Below are positions 1 to 8,177 of a DNA stretch of 47,723 nt, in pieces. The translations under genes and the position numbers were made by a program. Origin of the DNA: JALYUA01 sp038203955. Its GTDB lineage: Bacteria; Acidobacteriota; Thermoanaerobaculia; UBA5066; Gp7-AA6. The stretch spans positions 1 to 47,723 of the forward strand of contig JBBRDK010000018.1 of assembly GCA_038203955.1 (NCBI GenBank), given 5' to 3'. Below the pieces are notes generated by a model. The model saw nothing but the letters and a program-made list of their open reading frames with translations, did not search any database and was not told where the DNA came from. Positions within the stretch are counted from its first letter, which is position 1. Each line of letters begins with the position of its first letter.

Positions 1-53
1 CCGAGCCCGAAGTTGGTGATACGGATTTCCCACTCGGGGATGACGCGGGCCAT
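1..53 (-). CDS. 5' end of a gene of unknown function (truncated by the window edge)
   Basis: The minus strand reads ATG and then 16 more complete codons to the edge (MARVIPEWEIRITNFGL). The frame is open and points the same way as the moxR operon just upstream. Genes after moxR are often DUF58 proteins, and this would suit such an N-terminus, but 17 residues are too few to decide. No Shine-Dalgarno is seen; the 7-bp repeat array begins 3 bp before the start codon. Confidence 0.4.
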   Translation of the reverse strand, partial: MARVIPEWEIRITNFGL

Positions 54-55
54 GA

Positions 56-153
56 GGAGTTGTCAGTAATCAGTTGTCAGTTGTCGGTTATCCGTTGTCA
101 GTTGCCCGCCGCATGAGGACCAGCAAACTGAGAACTGAAAACTGAAAACTGAA
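56..153. repeat. Inverted pair of 7-bp repeat arrays after moxR
   Basis: Positions 56-104 hold seven 7-bp units close to TCAGTTG (third-position and end variants such as TCGGTTA, TCCGTTG). Positions 126-153 hold four units AACTGAA/AACTGAG, which are close to the reverse complement. The two arms can pair about six bases in seven around a 21-nt centre. The pair lies 7 nt beyond the moxR stop, so it could end or process the operon transcript. Confidence 0.85.
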
Positions 154-160
154 AACCGTT

Positions 161-1102
161 TCACACCGGCACCGGAACCTGCGCCAGCAGCTTGCGGATC
201 GATTCCCGTTCCCGGCCTCCCGCGCCAAACCCGTCGGACGCGGCGGACAGGATGCGGTGGGCCAGGACGGGCTCGGCGACGGCGTGCACGTCGTCCGGCG
301 TCGCGAAGTGGCGGCCTTCGAGAAGCGCGCGCGCCTGCGTCGCGCGAAAGAGCGCCTGGGCGCCGCGCGTGGAGACCGGGAGCCGCAGATCGGGAGCACG
401 GCGAGAGGCGTCGACCAGCGCGTGAACGTAATCGAGCAGGCGGTCCGAGACAGTGATCCGCTCCGTCTGATCCTGCAGGCCGACGAGTTCCGCGGGACCG
501 AGAACGGCGGGAATCGCCGCGAGCGCCTTCTCCGTGCCGCCCCGCCGCAGCAGCATTTTCTCCTCTTCCGCCGTCGGATACCCCAGGGACAGGCGGATGA
601 AGAACCGGTCCATCTGCGATTCGGGCAGGGGGAACGTGCCGAGGTACTCGACCGGGTTCTGGGTCGCCACGACCATGAAGGGCTGCGGGAGAGGCCGGCG
701 CTCCGAGTCGAGCGTCACGGCGGACTCGTTCATCGCCTCCAGAAGGGCCGACTGCGTCTTGGGGGTCGCCCGGTTGATCTCGTCGGCCAGCACGATGTTG
801 GCGAAGATCGGTCCGGGATGAAACTCGAACCGCTCGGTGGCCGACTGGAACACGGAGACGCCCAGGACGTCGGCCGGGAGCGTGTCGCTCGTGAACTGAA
901 TGCGGCGGAATTCGAGGGAAAGACTCTTCCCGAGGGCGCGGGCGAGGGTCGTCTTGCCGACCCCCGGCACGTCCTCGATCAGGACGTGTCCGCGCGCCAG
1001 CAGCGCCGTCAGAACGAGGTCGACGGCCCGTTTGTCGCCTCGATAGACGAGCCGGACGTTGTCGCGGAGGCGGTCGAGGCCCGTCGTGACTTCGGTTTCC
1101 AT
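161..1102 (-). CDS. moxR: MoxR-family AAA+ ATPase
   Basis: A 313-residue AAA+ ATPase of the MoxR/RavA group, chaperone-like ATPases often paired with DUF58/von Willebrand proteins. The start METEVTTGL is chosen over an upstream codon because it places the gene 19 nt after the manC stop. Visible motifs are Walker A GVGKTT (about residues 47-52, within EDVPGVGKTT), Walker B with sensor region LADEINRATPKTQSALLEAM, the sensor-1 stretch ATQNPVEYLGTFPLPESQMDRF and the C-terminal lid with STRGAQAL. It is the last complete gene of the pgpA-murB-manC-moxR operon; a further minus-strand gene begins at 53. Its client proteins cannot be told from here. Confidence 0.93.
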   Translation of the reverse strand: METEVTTGLDRLRDNVRLVYRGDKRAVDLVLTALLARGHVLIEDVPGVGKTTLARALGKSLSLEFRRIQFTSDTLPADVLGVSVFQSATERFEFHPGPIFANIVLADEINRATPKTQSALLEAMNESAVTLDSERRPLPQPFMVVATQNPVEYLGTFPLPESQMDRFFIRLSLGYPTAEEEKMLLRRGGTEKALAAIPAVLGPAELVGLQDQTERITVSDRLLDYVHALVDASRRAPDLRLPVSTRGAQALFRATQARALLEGRHFATPDDVHAVAEPVLAHRILSAASDGFGAGGRERESIRKLLAQVPVPV

Positions 1103-1121
1103 GTTTTTGGGGGCTCTCAGG

Positions 1122-2123
1122 TTAACGCGTCTTCTCCCCCGCCTGTTCCCGCCGGAGGCCTTCGACCGCGGCCTTGAGCTCCCGTTCCCGGTCAAAAGGC
1201 ATCACCAGCACGCCTTCCGGACCGACGACAATCGCGGAATTCGAGATTCCGGGCGCCAGGACGGGCTGGTCGGAGATGATCAGGTTGCCGTGGGCGTCGG
1301 AGGCGCCCTTCAGCTCCCGGACCGCCCTCCAGGTCCCGGCGTCGCTCCATCCCGCCCGGAGGGGCACCGCCCGCACCCGCACCGCCTTCTCCATCACGGC
1401 ATAGTCGATCGAGATGTCCGGAAGGGCCTCGTACGCGGCCGAGGCCGCGGCGCGATCCCCCGAGACCCGCGCGGCCTCGTAACGTTCGACGGCCGCAACG
1501 AGATCGGCCGAAACCCGCCGCGCCTCCGCGAGGAAACGGGACGGGCGGAAGACGAAGATCCCGGCATTCCAGAGACAGCCGAGACGCATCAGCTCCTCGG
1601 CGCGGGCCGGATCCGGCTTCTCGACGAAACGGAAGACGGAGAGGGAGGCGGATTTCGCGTCCGGGCGGACGTCCAGGTACCCGAAATCGGTCTCCGGGCG
1701 CGTAGGCGGGACTCCGAGAACGACGACGGACGCCGTATCGGCGCCCTCCGCGGCCGCGGAGAGCGAGGCGCGAAATGCCGCGGCGTCCGCGACGGTCTGA
1801 TCGGAAGGCACGGCCGCGGTTATGGGATCGCCGTCGCGCGCGAACGCGATCGCGGCGGCGAGGACCGCCGGCCCCGAGTTGCGCCGGCACGGCTCCGCGA
1901 GAATCCGCTCGACCGGGACAGACGGCAGCTCTTCGCGCACGCGCGCCGCGTGCCGCTCGGACGTGGCGACGTAGATCTCCCGGGTCAGAGGCTCGACCCT
2001 CGCGGCAGTGTCCGCCAGGAGGGACCGGCCGGAGAGGAGAGCCAGGAACTGCTTGGGGGTGGCGTCCGTCGAGAGAGGCCAGAGGCGCGTCCCGCCTCCC
2101 CCCGCCAGGAGCAGGACCCTCAT
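1122..2123 (-). CDS. manC: Mannose-1-phosphate guanylyltransferase (GDP-mannose synthesis)
   Basis: A 333-residue sugar nucleotidyltransferase that would make GDP-mannose from mannose-1-phosphate and GTP for surface glycans. It opens with the signature GGGGTRLWPLS (residues about 8-18) followed by PKQF, and has FVEKPD and the SIDYAVMEK stretch typical of the GMP branch. It lacks the C-terminal mannose-6-phosphate isomerase domain of long bifunctional forms. The ATG overlaps the murB stop (ATGA), so translation is likely coupled. A different hexose-1-phosphate substrate cannot be excluded. Confidence 0.88.
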   Translation of the reverse strand: MRVLLLAGGGGTRLWPLSTDATPKQFLALLSGRSLLADTAARVEPLTREIYVATSERHAARVREELPSVPVERILAEPCRRNSGPAVLAAAIAFARDGDPITAAVPSDQTVADAAAFRASLSAAAEGADTASVVVLGVPPTRPETDFGYLDVRPDAKSASLSVFRFVEKPDPARAEELMRLGCLWNAGIFVFRPSRFLAEARRVSADLVAAVERYEAARVSGDRAAASAAYEALPDISIDYAVMEKAVRVRAVPLRAGWSDAGTWRAVRELKGASDAHGNLIISDQPVLAPGISNSAIVVGPEGVLVMPFDRERELKAAVEGLRREQAGEKTR

Positions 2124-3019
2124 CGTTTCCAGGAAATGCCCAGCATGTCCACCTCAGGAGAGAGGGTAATCGCAAACCGGGCCGAAACCTCGTCCCGCAT
2201 CCTCTCCATGAGCGTCAGTACGTCGCGGGCAGTGGCGCCCCCGCGGTTCACGATGACGTTGGCGTGCCGTTCTGAGATCTCCGCGCCTCCGACGCGCGCG
2301 CCCTTCAGCCCGCACGCTTCGAGCAGGCGCCCGGCGTGGTCGTCGGGAGGGTTCTTGAAGACGCTGCCGGCGTTGGGCTCCGAGGGAAGCGCCCCCCGGC
2401 GTTTCGTCGCGACCTCCCGGGTTTTCGCCTCGATCGCCTCGCGCGGCGCGGCCGCCAGCCGGAGCCGCGCGGAGACGACGATCTCTCCGGTGTCGCAAAG
2501 CCGCGTCCAGCGATACCCGTGCGGTATCTCGGACGCGGCCGCCGTTCTCGCTTCGCCGGTCCGCTCCATGAGGCGCACGGATTCGAGAACGTCGAAGATC
2601 TCGCCGCCGTAGGCTCCGGCGTTGATGCGGACGGCGCCGCCCATCGAAGAGGGAATGCCCGAGATCGCCTCGATTCCCGAGAGTCCGGCCCGGGCCGCCG
2701 CCGCGCAGACTCCTCCGAGCGCCGCGCCTCCGCCCGCATCCAGGATCTCGCCGTCGATCGCGACACGGAGAAACTCGCCGTCGAGCCGCACGACGAACCC
2801 CGGGAAACCCTCGTCGGCCGCGAGGACGTTCGAGCCCATCCCAAGCAGAGCCAGGGGCACGCTCTCGAAGGCGGCGGTGCGAAGCACCTTCGCCAGGCCG
2901 GCCTCGTTGTGGACCCGGCAGAACCACCGCGCCGGCCCTCCGATCCGCCAGGTCGTGTGGCGGGCGAGCGGCTCGTTCTCCAGAACCGCGCCTTCTTCGT
3001 CGGAGAGCGCCGGGGTCAC
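2120..3019 (-). CDS. murB: UDP-N-acetylenolpyruvoylglucosamine reductase
   Basis: A 299-residue FAD enzyme that reduces UDP-GlcNAc-enolpyruvate to UDP-MurNAc in peptidoglycan synthesis, in the cytoplasm. The GTG at 3019 overlaps the pgpA stop as GTGA. The preceding open frame is low-complexity and is rejected. FAD-domain motifs visible: TTWRIGGPA near the N-terminus, SGIPSSMGGAVRINAGAYG, and the C-terminal AGSVFKNP (with the catalytic Ser region) and ERHANVIVN. Its length fits the short form of MurB. It overlaps manC by ATGA. Confidence 0.95.
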   Translation of the reverse strand: MTPALSDEEGAVLENEPLARHTTWRIGGPARWFCRVHNEAGLAKVLRTAAFESVPLALLGMGSNVLAADEGFPGFVVRLDGEFLRVAIDGEILDAGGGAALGGVCAAAARAGLSGIEAISGIPSSMGGAVRINAGAYGGEIFDVLESVRLMERTGEARTAAASEIPHGYRWTRLCDTGEIVVSARLRLAAAPREAIEAKTREVATKRRGALPSEPNAGSVFKNPPDDHAGRLLEACGLKGARVGGAEISERHANVIVNRGGATARDVLTLMERMRDEVSARFAITLSPEVDMLGISWKR

Positions 3020-3591
3020 GCGGACAGCGCCTTCCCGACGAGGAGCGTGACGCCCGCGGCCAGGGCTCCGGCGAGGACGTCGTCGACCATGATTCCGAGG
3101 CCCTCCGGCAGATCCTGCAGGCGGTGGATCGCCCCCGGCTTCCAGACGTCGAAGAGCCGGAACACGAGAAACGAGACGAGCCACACGAGCGCGGCGCGCC
3201 CGGGCGACGCGTAGGCGAAGAGCGGGATCGGCGAACACGCGATCCACTGCCCCGAAACCTCGTCGAGCACGATGGCATGCGGGTCCTTGCTCCCCATCGC
3301 GCGGCTGGCGCGAGTCGTCACCGGCACACCGATCGCGCCGACGAGAAGCCCGGACGTCAAAAGTCCGACCGCCGCGGCCATGCTCGGCTCATGCGATCGA
3401 TGCAGGACAGCGAGCGCCCCCGCGGCGAGGACGACAGCGAGAAGTGATCCGGCCGTCCCGGGCGCGATGGGGAGAAGCCCGACACCGAACCCCGTCGAGA
3501 GGAGAGTCGCGATCGGCCGCTCGCGAAACGCGCGAGAGAGAGAGGGCGTTGACTCTGCCATCGGCGGGGGAGAAGATGGCGTGGTCCTCAT
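3016..3591 (-). CDS. pgpA: Phosphatidylglycerophosphatase A
   Basis: A 191-residue inner-membrane phosphatase that converts phosphatidylglycerol phosphate to phosphatidylglycerol. Family motifs are GFGVGLLPIAPGTAGSL, DEVSGQW, and FRLFDVWKPG followed by GLGIMVDDVLAG. About four hydrophobic stretches are seen. The start at 3591 (MRTTPSS) has GAAAGG a few bases before it; MAESTP at 3561 is an alternative. It heads the minus-strand operon and is divergent from recA. Confidence 0.9.
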   Translation of the reverse strand: MRTTPSSPPPMAESTPSLSRAFRERPIATLLSTGFGVGLLPIAPGTAGSLLAVVLAAGALAVLHRSHEPSMAAAVGLLTSGLLVGAIGVPVTTRASRAMGSKDPHAIVLDEVSGQWIACSPIPLFAYASPGRAALVWLVSFLVFRLFDVWKPGAIHRLQDLPEGLGIMVDDVLAGALAAGVTLLVGKALSA

Positions 3592-3612
3592 CGGCCTTTC
3601 GGAGCCCGAGTC

Positions 3613-3618
3613 TATAAT
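3613..3618 (+). promoter_or_regulatory. -10-like TATAAT between pgpA and recA
   Basis: A perfect TATAAT stands out in GC-rich DNA 81 nt before recA. No -35 hexamer is seen at the usual spacing. It could serve recA; the minus strand of the same spot reads ATTATA and could serve pgpA. Confidence 0.4.
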
Positions 3619-3667
3619 TGCGCGCACCACGCGCACGATTTCTCACTTGCCTTCAAGCGGAATGACC

Positions 3668-3691
3668 AGAAAGGCAGAAAGGCAGAAAGGA
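3668..3691 (+). repeat. Three tandem AGAAAGGC-type octamers in the recA leader
   Basis: Three direct copies of AGAAAGGC (the third ends in A) lie directly upstream of the recA Shine-Dalgarno and start. Each copy contains an AAAGG ribosome-binding-like core. Confidence 0.8.
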
Positions 3692-3699
3692 TTGAGGAC

Positions 3700-4815
<1,116 letters not shown>

Positions 4816-4845
4816 AAACTCGGAGGCCATTCGAGGGGCGCGCCT

Positions 4846-4885
4846 CGGGAACCGGGAAGGATCGTTCTCCTTTCCCGGTTTCCCG
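4846..4885. repeat. Long GGGAA-type inverted repeat between recA and the next gene
   Basis: Arms 4846-4861 and 4868-4885 are reverse complements except for two single-base bulges, around a 6-nt loop. Both arms are built of GGGAAAC/GGGAACC-like 7-mers. It lies 30 nt after the recA stop and 6 nt before the next ATG, with no T tract, so it may be a terminator or a structured leader. Confidence 0.8.
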
Positions 4886-4891
4886 TTGCCG

Positions 4892-7666
4892 ATGGCCCGA
4901 CTTTCAGGCGCCCGCATTATCGCGGGCGCTTTTCTTTCCGCGCTTCTTATCCCTGCCGGGCCGCTCTTCGCGGCTCCGCGTCTGCAGATCGCGGCCGAGC
5001 GCGCCGACGGCGCGTGCCCCGACCGTTCGCCGGTGCTGGGAATCGCGCGGCTGGCGCCTGGCCGAACGGTTCCGGCCGACGTGGCGAAGTGTCTTCTCGT
5101 CGTCAACGCGCACGACCTCGCCGAGGCGTCGCTCTGGGAGCTCGCCTCGCGGCTCGCCAGGTTTCCGAAGCTTTCCTACGTGCTGCTCGACCTTTCGTCC
5201 GCCGCGGGAGATCCGGCCCGGATTCCCTATGCCGTCAAGAAACTGTCGTCCGCGGTCCGGGGAGTCTCTCCGGACGCTTCGGTCGGGCTCGATCTCGGAA
5301 CGCGGCCCGCGGGAGACGAGGACCTCTCGCCTTACGCGGACGCGCTCGTGCCCCGTCCTGAGGCGGTCGCGGCCGGCGTCGAGGCGCCGCTGCCGGGGCG
5401 GTGGATCGTCCGAAACGCCGAGACCACGCCCGCCTCGGACGCGCTCCGCGCCCTCGAGTCGTTCCCGCGCGAAAACCTCGCGACGGTCCGTCTCGTCGCC
5501 CTGACGGCCGCGGCGGGCCCGCGAATCGACGAGGCCGCCGTCGCGGCGCTCGAGCGCCTGCAGTCGTATTTCACCGAGGACGTCTCCCCCGACCCGACGA
5601 GGACCGCCGTGACTCTTCCCGACCAGACCTACGAAGCCCTGCGCTTCTTCGACGCGAAGAAGTTCACTCCAATCGTGTTCCTGCACCAGTCCCCGCGCGC
5701 GCAGGTGTCGGTGTCGGAAGCCGCTCTCGCCTCGGCGTCGGTCGAGAATCTCGGCTCCGGCGCCCGGCGCGACTTCGATCTGCGCGGAGCGAAGGTGCTG
5801 ACGCTCGATCCGGCAAGCGGGGCTCTCGCGGTGGTTCTGCATCCGGCGGCGCGGCCCGGAGGAGAGGCGCGCACCGCGGTCGAAGTCGGCGCGACCCGCG
5901 GGCTCACGGCGGAAGAGATCGTGGCCCGCGAGCGCGCGTGGGAGGCGGGCCAGCGCGAGCGCATCGAATCCTACCTGGGCGACATGAACGCCTCGCTGCG
6001 GTTTCGCGTCGCGGACGTCAACGAGACGTTCGACCTGACGATCCGCGGCCCCTTCTACTACCGGCGAGGGGAGCCCGCGGACTGGCAGTGGAGCGAGTTC
6101 TATCTGAACGGGGTGAAGTGGAAGGGCAAGACGCTTCCGAAGCTCCCGATCCTGCAGCCCGAGAAAGTCACCACGCTCCCGCTCGACCTCCGACTCTCGG
6201 AGGACTATGCCTACGAGTTGAAGGGCGAGGGCACCGTCGAGGGCCGCCGCGCGTATCACGTCGCCTACACGCCGAAGAGCTCGGTCGCGGGCAAGGCGGT
6301 CTACCGCGGGAGCGTCTGGATCGACAAGGAGACCTTCGCCCTGCTCCGCCGCGACTCGATCCAGATGAACCTGAAGGGCGAGACCCTCTCGAACGTCCAG
6401 ACCGAATACTACCGGCCGGTCCCCGGCCATCCCGATCTCCTGTTGCCCCTCGAGATCAAGGGAACGCAGGTCTTCTCGACGGCGGGCCGGACGACTGCGA
6501 TCGAACGGGACGTCGTCCTGACGACTGTCGAGCTCAACTCGCCGGACTTCGTCGACCGGCGAGCGAAGGCCTACGCCTCCGAGTCTCAGATGATCCGCGA
6601 CACCGAGGTCGGGATGCGCAACCTCATCCCCGATCCCGCCGTCCCGGGCGCGCGAATCGTCGAGATGAAAGTCTCGAAGAAGAGCACGTTCGCCATCCTC
6701 GGCGCTTTCTACGACAAGTCGCTCGACTACCCGATCCCTCTGATCGGGGTTCAGCACTTCAACTTCGACCTCTTCGGAAAGGGCAAGCAGCTGTCCGTTT
6801 TCTTCGCCGGAGCGCTGCTCACGACCAACTACTCCGACCCGTCTTTTCTGGGAAGCCGGTTCGATTTCGGTGCCGATCTCTTCGGCGCCGCCGTGGCGTT
6901 CGGAGACGTGTCCTACCGCAACGGATCCCAGGTCTCTTCCGAGAAGATCAAACACCTGCCCGCCGTCCTGCAGTTGAACCTGGGGCATCCGCTCGGCCCC
7001 TACCTCAAGGCGTCTCTCGGGGTGTTCGCGAAATACGACAACTATCAGCGAGACAAGGACACCGGCCCGGCATTCGTGACGCCGGTCGACACGATGACCA
7101 ACGGCGCGGAGTTGAAGCTCGTCGCGAACCTCTCGGGCTTCAACGCCTCGGTCTCCGGAAACTACTTCCGCCGGCAGAAGTGGGAATTCTGGGGCGACCC
7201 CGCGACGTCCGAGTTTCAGCCGTCGCAGAAGGACTACTTCCGGTGGGACGCGTCTCTGTCGAAGGACCAGTACTTCTCGGGCTTTCGAAAGCTCCACGTG
7301 GCGGTTTCATACCTGGGCGGCACGGACCTCGATCGCTTCTCCAAGTATGAGTTCGGCGCTTTCTCCGGCCATCCGCTGCGGGGGTTTCAGAGCGGGAGCC
7401 TCCGCACGGAGCGCGCGTATCTCGCCAACCTCTCCTACGGAATCAACATCGAGGACATCATCCGGTTCGAAGGCTTCTACGACCAGGCGCTTCTGAACGA
7501 CCGCGTTTCGGGATTCAGGAACACGTATTTCTCGGGCGCGGGACTGCTGGCATCCTTGAACGGCCCGTGGAAGAACTCGCTCTTCCGCGCCGAGATCGGG
7601 GTCCCCGTCGTGGCCCACGGCGTTTCGGGGTACGTGATCAATGTGCTTTTGTTGAAGCTGTTCTAG
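4892..7666 (+). CDS. Large exported outer-membrane beta-barrel-like protein
   Basis: A 924-residue protein of unknown function. An N-terminal signal peptide (MARLSG...LSALLIPAGPLFAAP) points to export. Residues about 30-290 are an unrecognised soluble region. About 370-550 contain a LolA/RseB-like beta-sheet segment with YRGSVWIDKETFALLRRDSIQ. The C-terminal third is rich in alternating aromatic strands and ends in LLLKLF with terminal Phe, as in outer-membrane barrels. The ATG at 4892 is preferred to a TTG two codons earlier, because it starts the signal peptide. No Shine-Dalgarno is visible; the 3' arm of a hairpin ends 6 nt before it. Confidence 0.75.
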   Translation: MARLSGARIIAGAFLSALLIPAGPLFAAPRLQIAAERADGACPDRSPVLGIARLAPGRTVPADVAKCLLVVNAHDLAEASLWELASRLARFPKLSYVLLDLSSAAGDPARIPYAVKKLSSAVRGVSPDASVGLDLGTRPAGDEDLSPYADALVPRPEAVAAGVEAPLPGRWIVRNAETTPASDALRALESFPRENLATVRLVALTAAAGPRIDEAAVAALERLQSYFTEDVSPDPTRTAVTLPDQTYEALRFFDAKKFTPIVFLHQSPRAQVSVSEAALASASVENLGSGARRDFDLRGAKVLTLDPASGALAVVLHPAARPGGEARTAVEVGATRGLTAEEIVARERAWEAGQRERIESYLGDMNASLRFRVADVNETFDLTIRGPFYYRRGEPADWQWSEFYLNGVKWKGKTLPKLPILQPEKVTTLPLDLRLSEDYAYELKGEGTVEGRRAYHVAYTPKSSVAGKAVYRGSVWIDKETFALLRRDSIQMNLKGETLSNVQTEYYRPVPGHPDLLLPLEIKGTQVFSTAGRTTAIERDVVLTTVELNSPDFVDRRAKAYASESQMIRDTEVGMRNLIPDPAVPGARIVEMKVSKKSTFAILGAFYDKSLDYPIPLIGVQHFNFDLFGKGKQLSVFFAGALLTTNYSDPSFLGSRFDFGADLFGAAVAFGDVSYRNGSQVSSEKIKHLPAVLQLNLGHPLGPYLKASLGVFAKYDNYQRDKDTGPAFVTPVDTMTNGAELKLVANLSGFNASVSGNYFRRQKWEFWGDPATSEFQPSQKDYFRWDASLSKDQYFSGFRKLHVAVSYLGGTDLDRFSKYEFGAFSGHPLRGFQSGSLRTERAYLANLSYGINIEDIIRFEGFYDQALLNDRVSGFRNTYFSGAGLLASLNGPWKNSLFRAEIGVPVVAHGVSGYVINVLLLKLF

Positions 7667-7675
7667 GACGGGAAA

Positions 7676-7732
7676 CGGGAGCCGAGCGACCAACGGGAGC
7701 GAGACGGCCGCGGTACTCCGCGGTCAACTAGA
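7676..7732 (-). repeat. REP-like element, copy 1
   Basis: Read on the minus strand it matches copy 2 (17815-17880) without mismatch over about 64 nt, counting the flanking heptad. It contains CCGCGG-AGTA-CCGCGG, a 6-bp hairpin with a 4-nt loop. It sits between the convergent outer-membrane-protein and tusA-like genes. Confidence 0.9.
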
Positions 7733-7760
7733 ACGGGAAACGGGAAACGGGAAACGGGAA
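7733..7760 (+). repeat. ACGGGAA 7-bp array (four units)
   Basis: Four perfect tandem ACGGGAA units directly follow REP copy 1; two more (7668-7681) lie on its other side. The array ends 10 nt before the tusA-like stop codon, in a convergent gap. Confidence 0.92.
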
Positions 7761-7770
7761 ACGGCGAAAA

Positions 7771-8004
7771 CTAAATCGAGCCGCCGCGCTTTTGCACGTC
7801 GAAGACAAAAGTTTCTTTCTCCTGGCGCCGGCTGATCAGCGTGGCGCCCGTTTCACGGCAAAACGCCTCCACGTCGGCCAGGGCATCGGGATCCGTAGCG
7901 AGTAGTCGCGCCCGAGCGCCCGGCGGACACGGCTCCAGTGCGCAGGCGAGCCGCAGGATCGGAATTGGACAGTAAAGGCCACGGGCATCGACCTCGACGA
8001 ACAT
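7771..8004 (-). CDS. TusA-family sulfur carrier protein
   Basis: A 77-residue TusA/SirA-fold protein. The family carries persulfide sulfur on the Cys of the CPxP motif for tRNA thiolation, molybdenum cofactor or sulfur oxidation; some members work in selenium metabolism. Here the motif is GLYCPIPILRL near the N-terminus, and the strand DPDALADVEAFCRETGATL is typical. ATG 8004 is preferred; a GTG at 8019 would add five residues. It is divergent from purH. Which pathway it serves is not shown by the neighbours. Confidence 0.85.
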   Translation of the reverse strand: MFVEVDARGLYCPIPILRLACALEPCPPGARARLLATDPDALADVEAFCRETGATLISRRQEKETFVFDVQKRGGSI

Positions 8005-8113
8005 TTCACGCTCGATCACCTTGCCGCATCCTCTCCCGGCCGAGCCGTCTCCCGCTTCCCCTGGCAGGGTCTCTGCTCTGCCGTTCGAACCCCGATCCGT
8101 GCTCCTCCCCGTC

Positions 8114-8148
8114 GTTTTCCGTTTTCAGTTTCCCGTTTCCGGTTCCCC
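8114..8148. repeat. GTTTCCC-type 7-bp array (five units)
   Basis: Units GTTTTCC, GTTTTCA, GTTTCCC, GTTTCCG, GTTCCCC in the divergent gap between tusA and purH. It is the reverse complement type of the ACGGGAA array at 7733-7760, so the tusA-like gene is bracketed by an inverted pair. Confidence 0.88.
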
Positions 8149-8162
8149 GCCGTTCCATCGGC

Positions 8163-8168
8163 TATATT
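8163..8168 (+). promoter_or_regulatory. -10-like TATATT just before purH
   Basis: The hexamer ends 9 nt before the purH ATG and no Shine-Dalgarno is present, so a leaderless or nearly leaderless mRNA is possible. No clear -35. Confidence 0.45.
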
Positions 8169-8177
8169 CCTCCCTCC

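Noticed and set aside
2120..3247. Longer N-terminus of murB (375 residues)
   Set aside because: The extra part is low-complexity Arg/Pro and lies over pgpA; the GTGA overlap gives a normal MurB.
3613..3618. Full recA promoter
   Set aside because: TATAAT is perfect, but no -35 at 16-18 nt is seen, and TTGACT at 3549 is too far. Only the -10 is listed.
4904..7297. Long antisense open frame (797 codons) opposite the outer-membrane protein gene
   Set aside because: High-GC coding DNA gives long open frames on the other strand; this one is Arg/Glu-rich, without domains, and the sense gene has signal peptide and fold signs. The same holds for many other shadow frames, such as opposite lon, thiL and the sigma-54 activator.
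7771..8004. TusA-like gene as evidence of selenium metabolism
   Set aside because: Some TusA/YedF relatives act with selenium, but this one has only the general CPxP motif and no selD neighbour; most members serve sulfur transfer.
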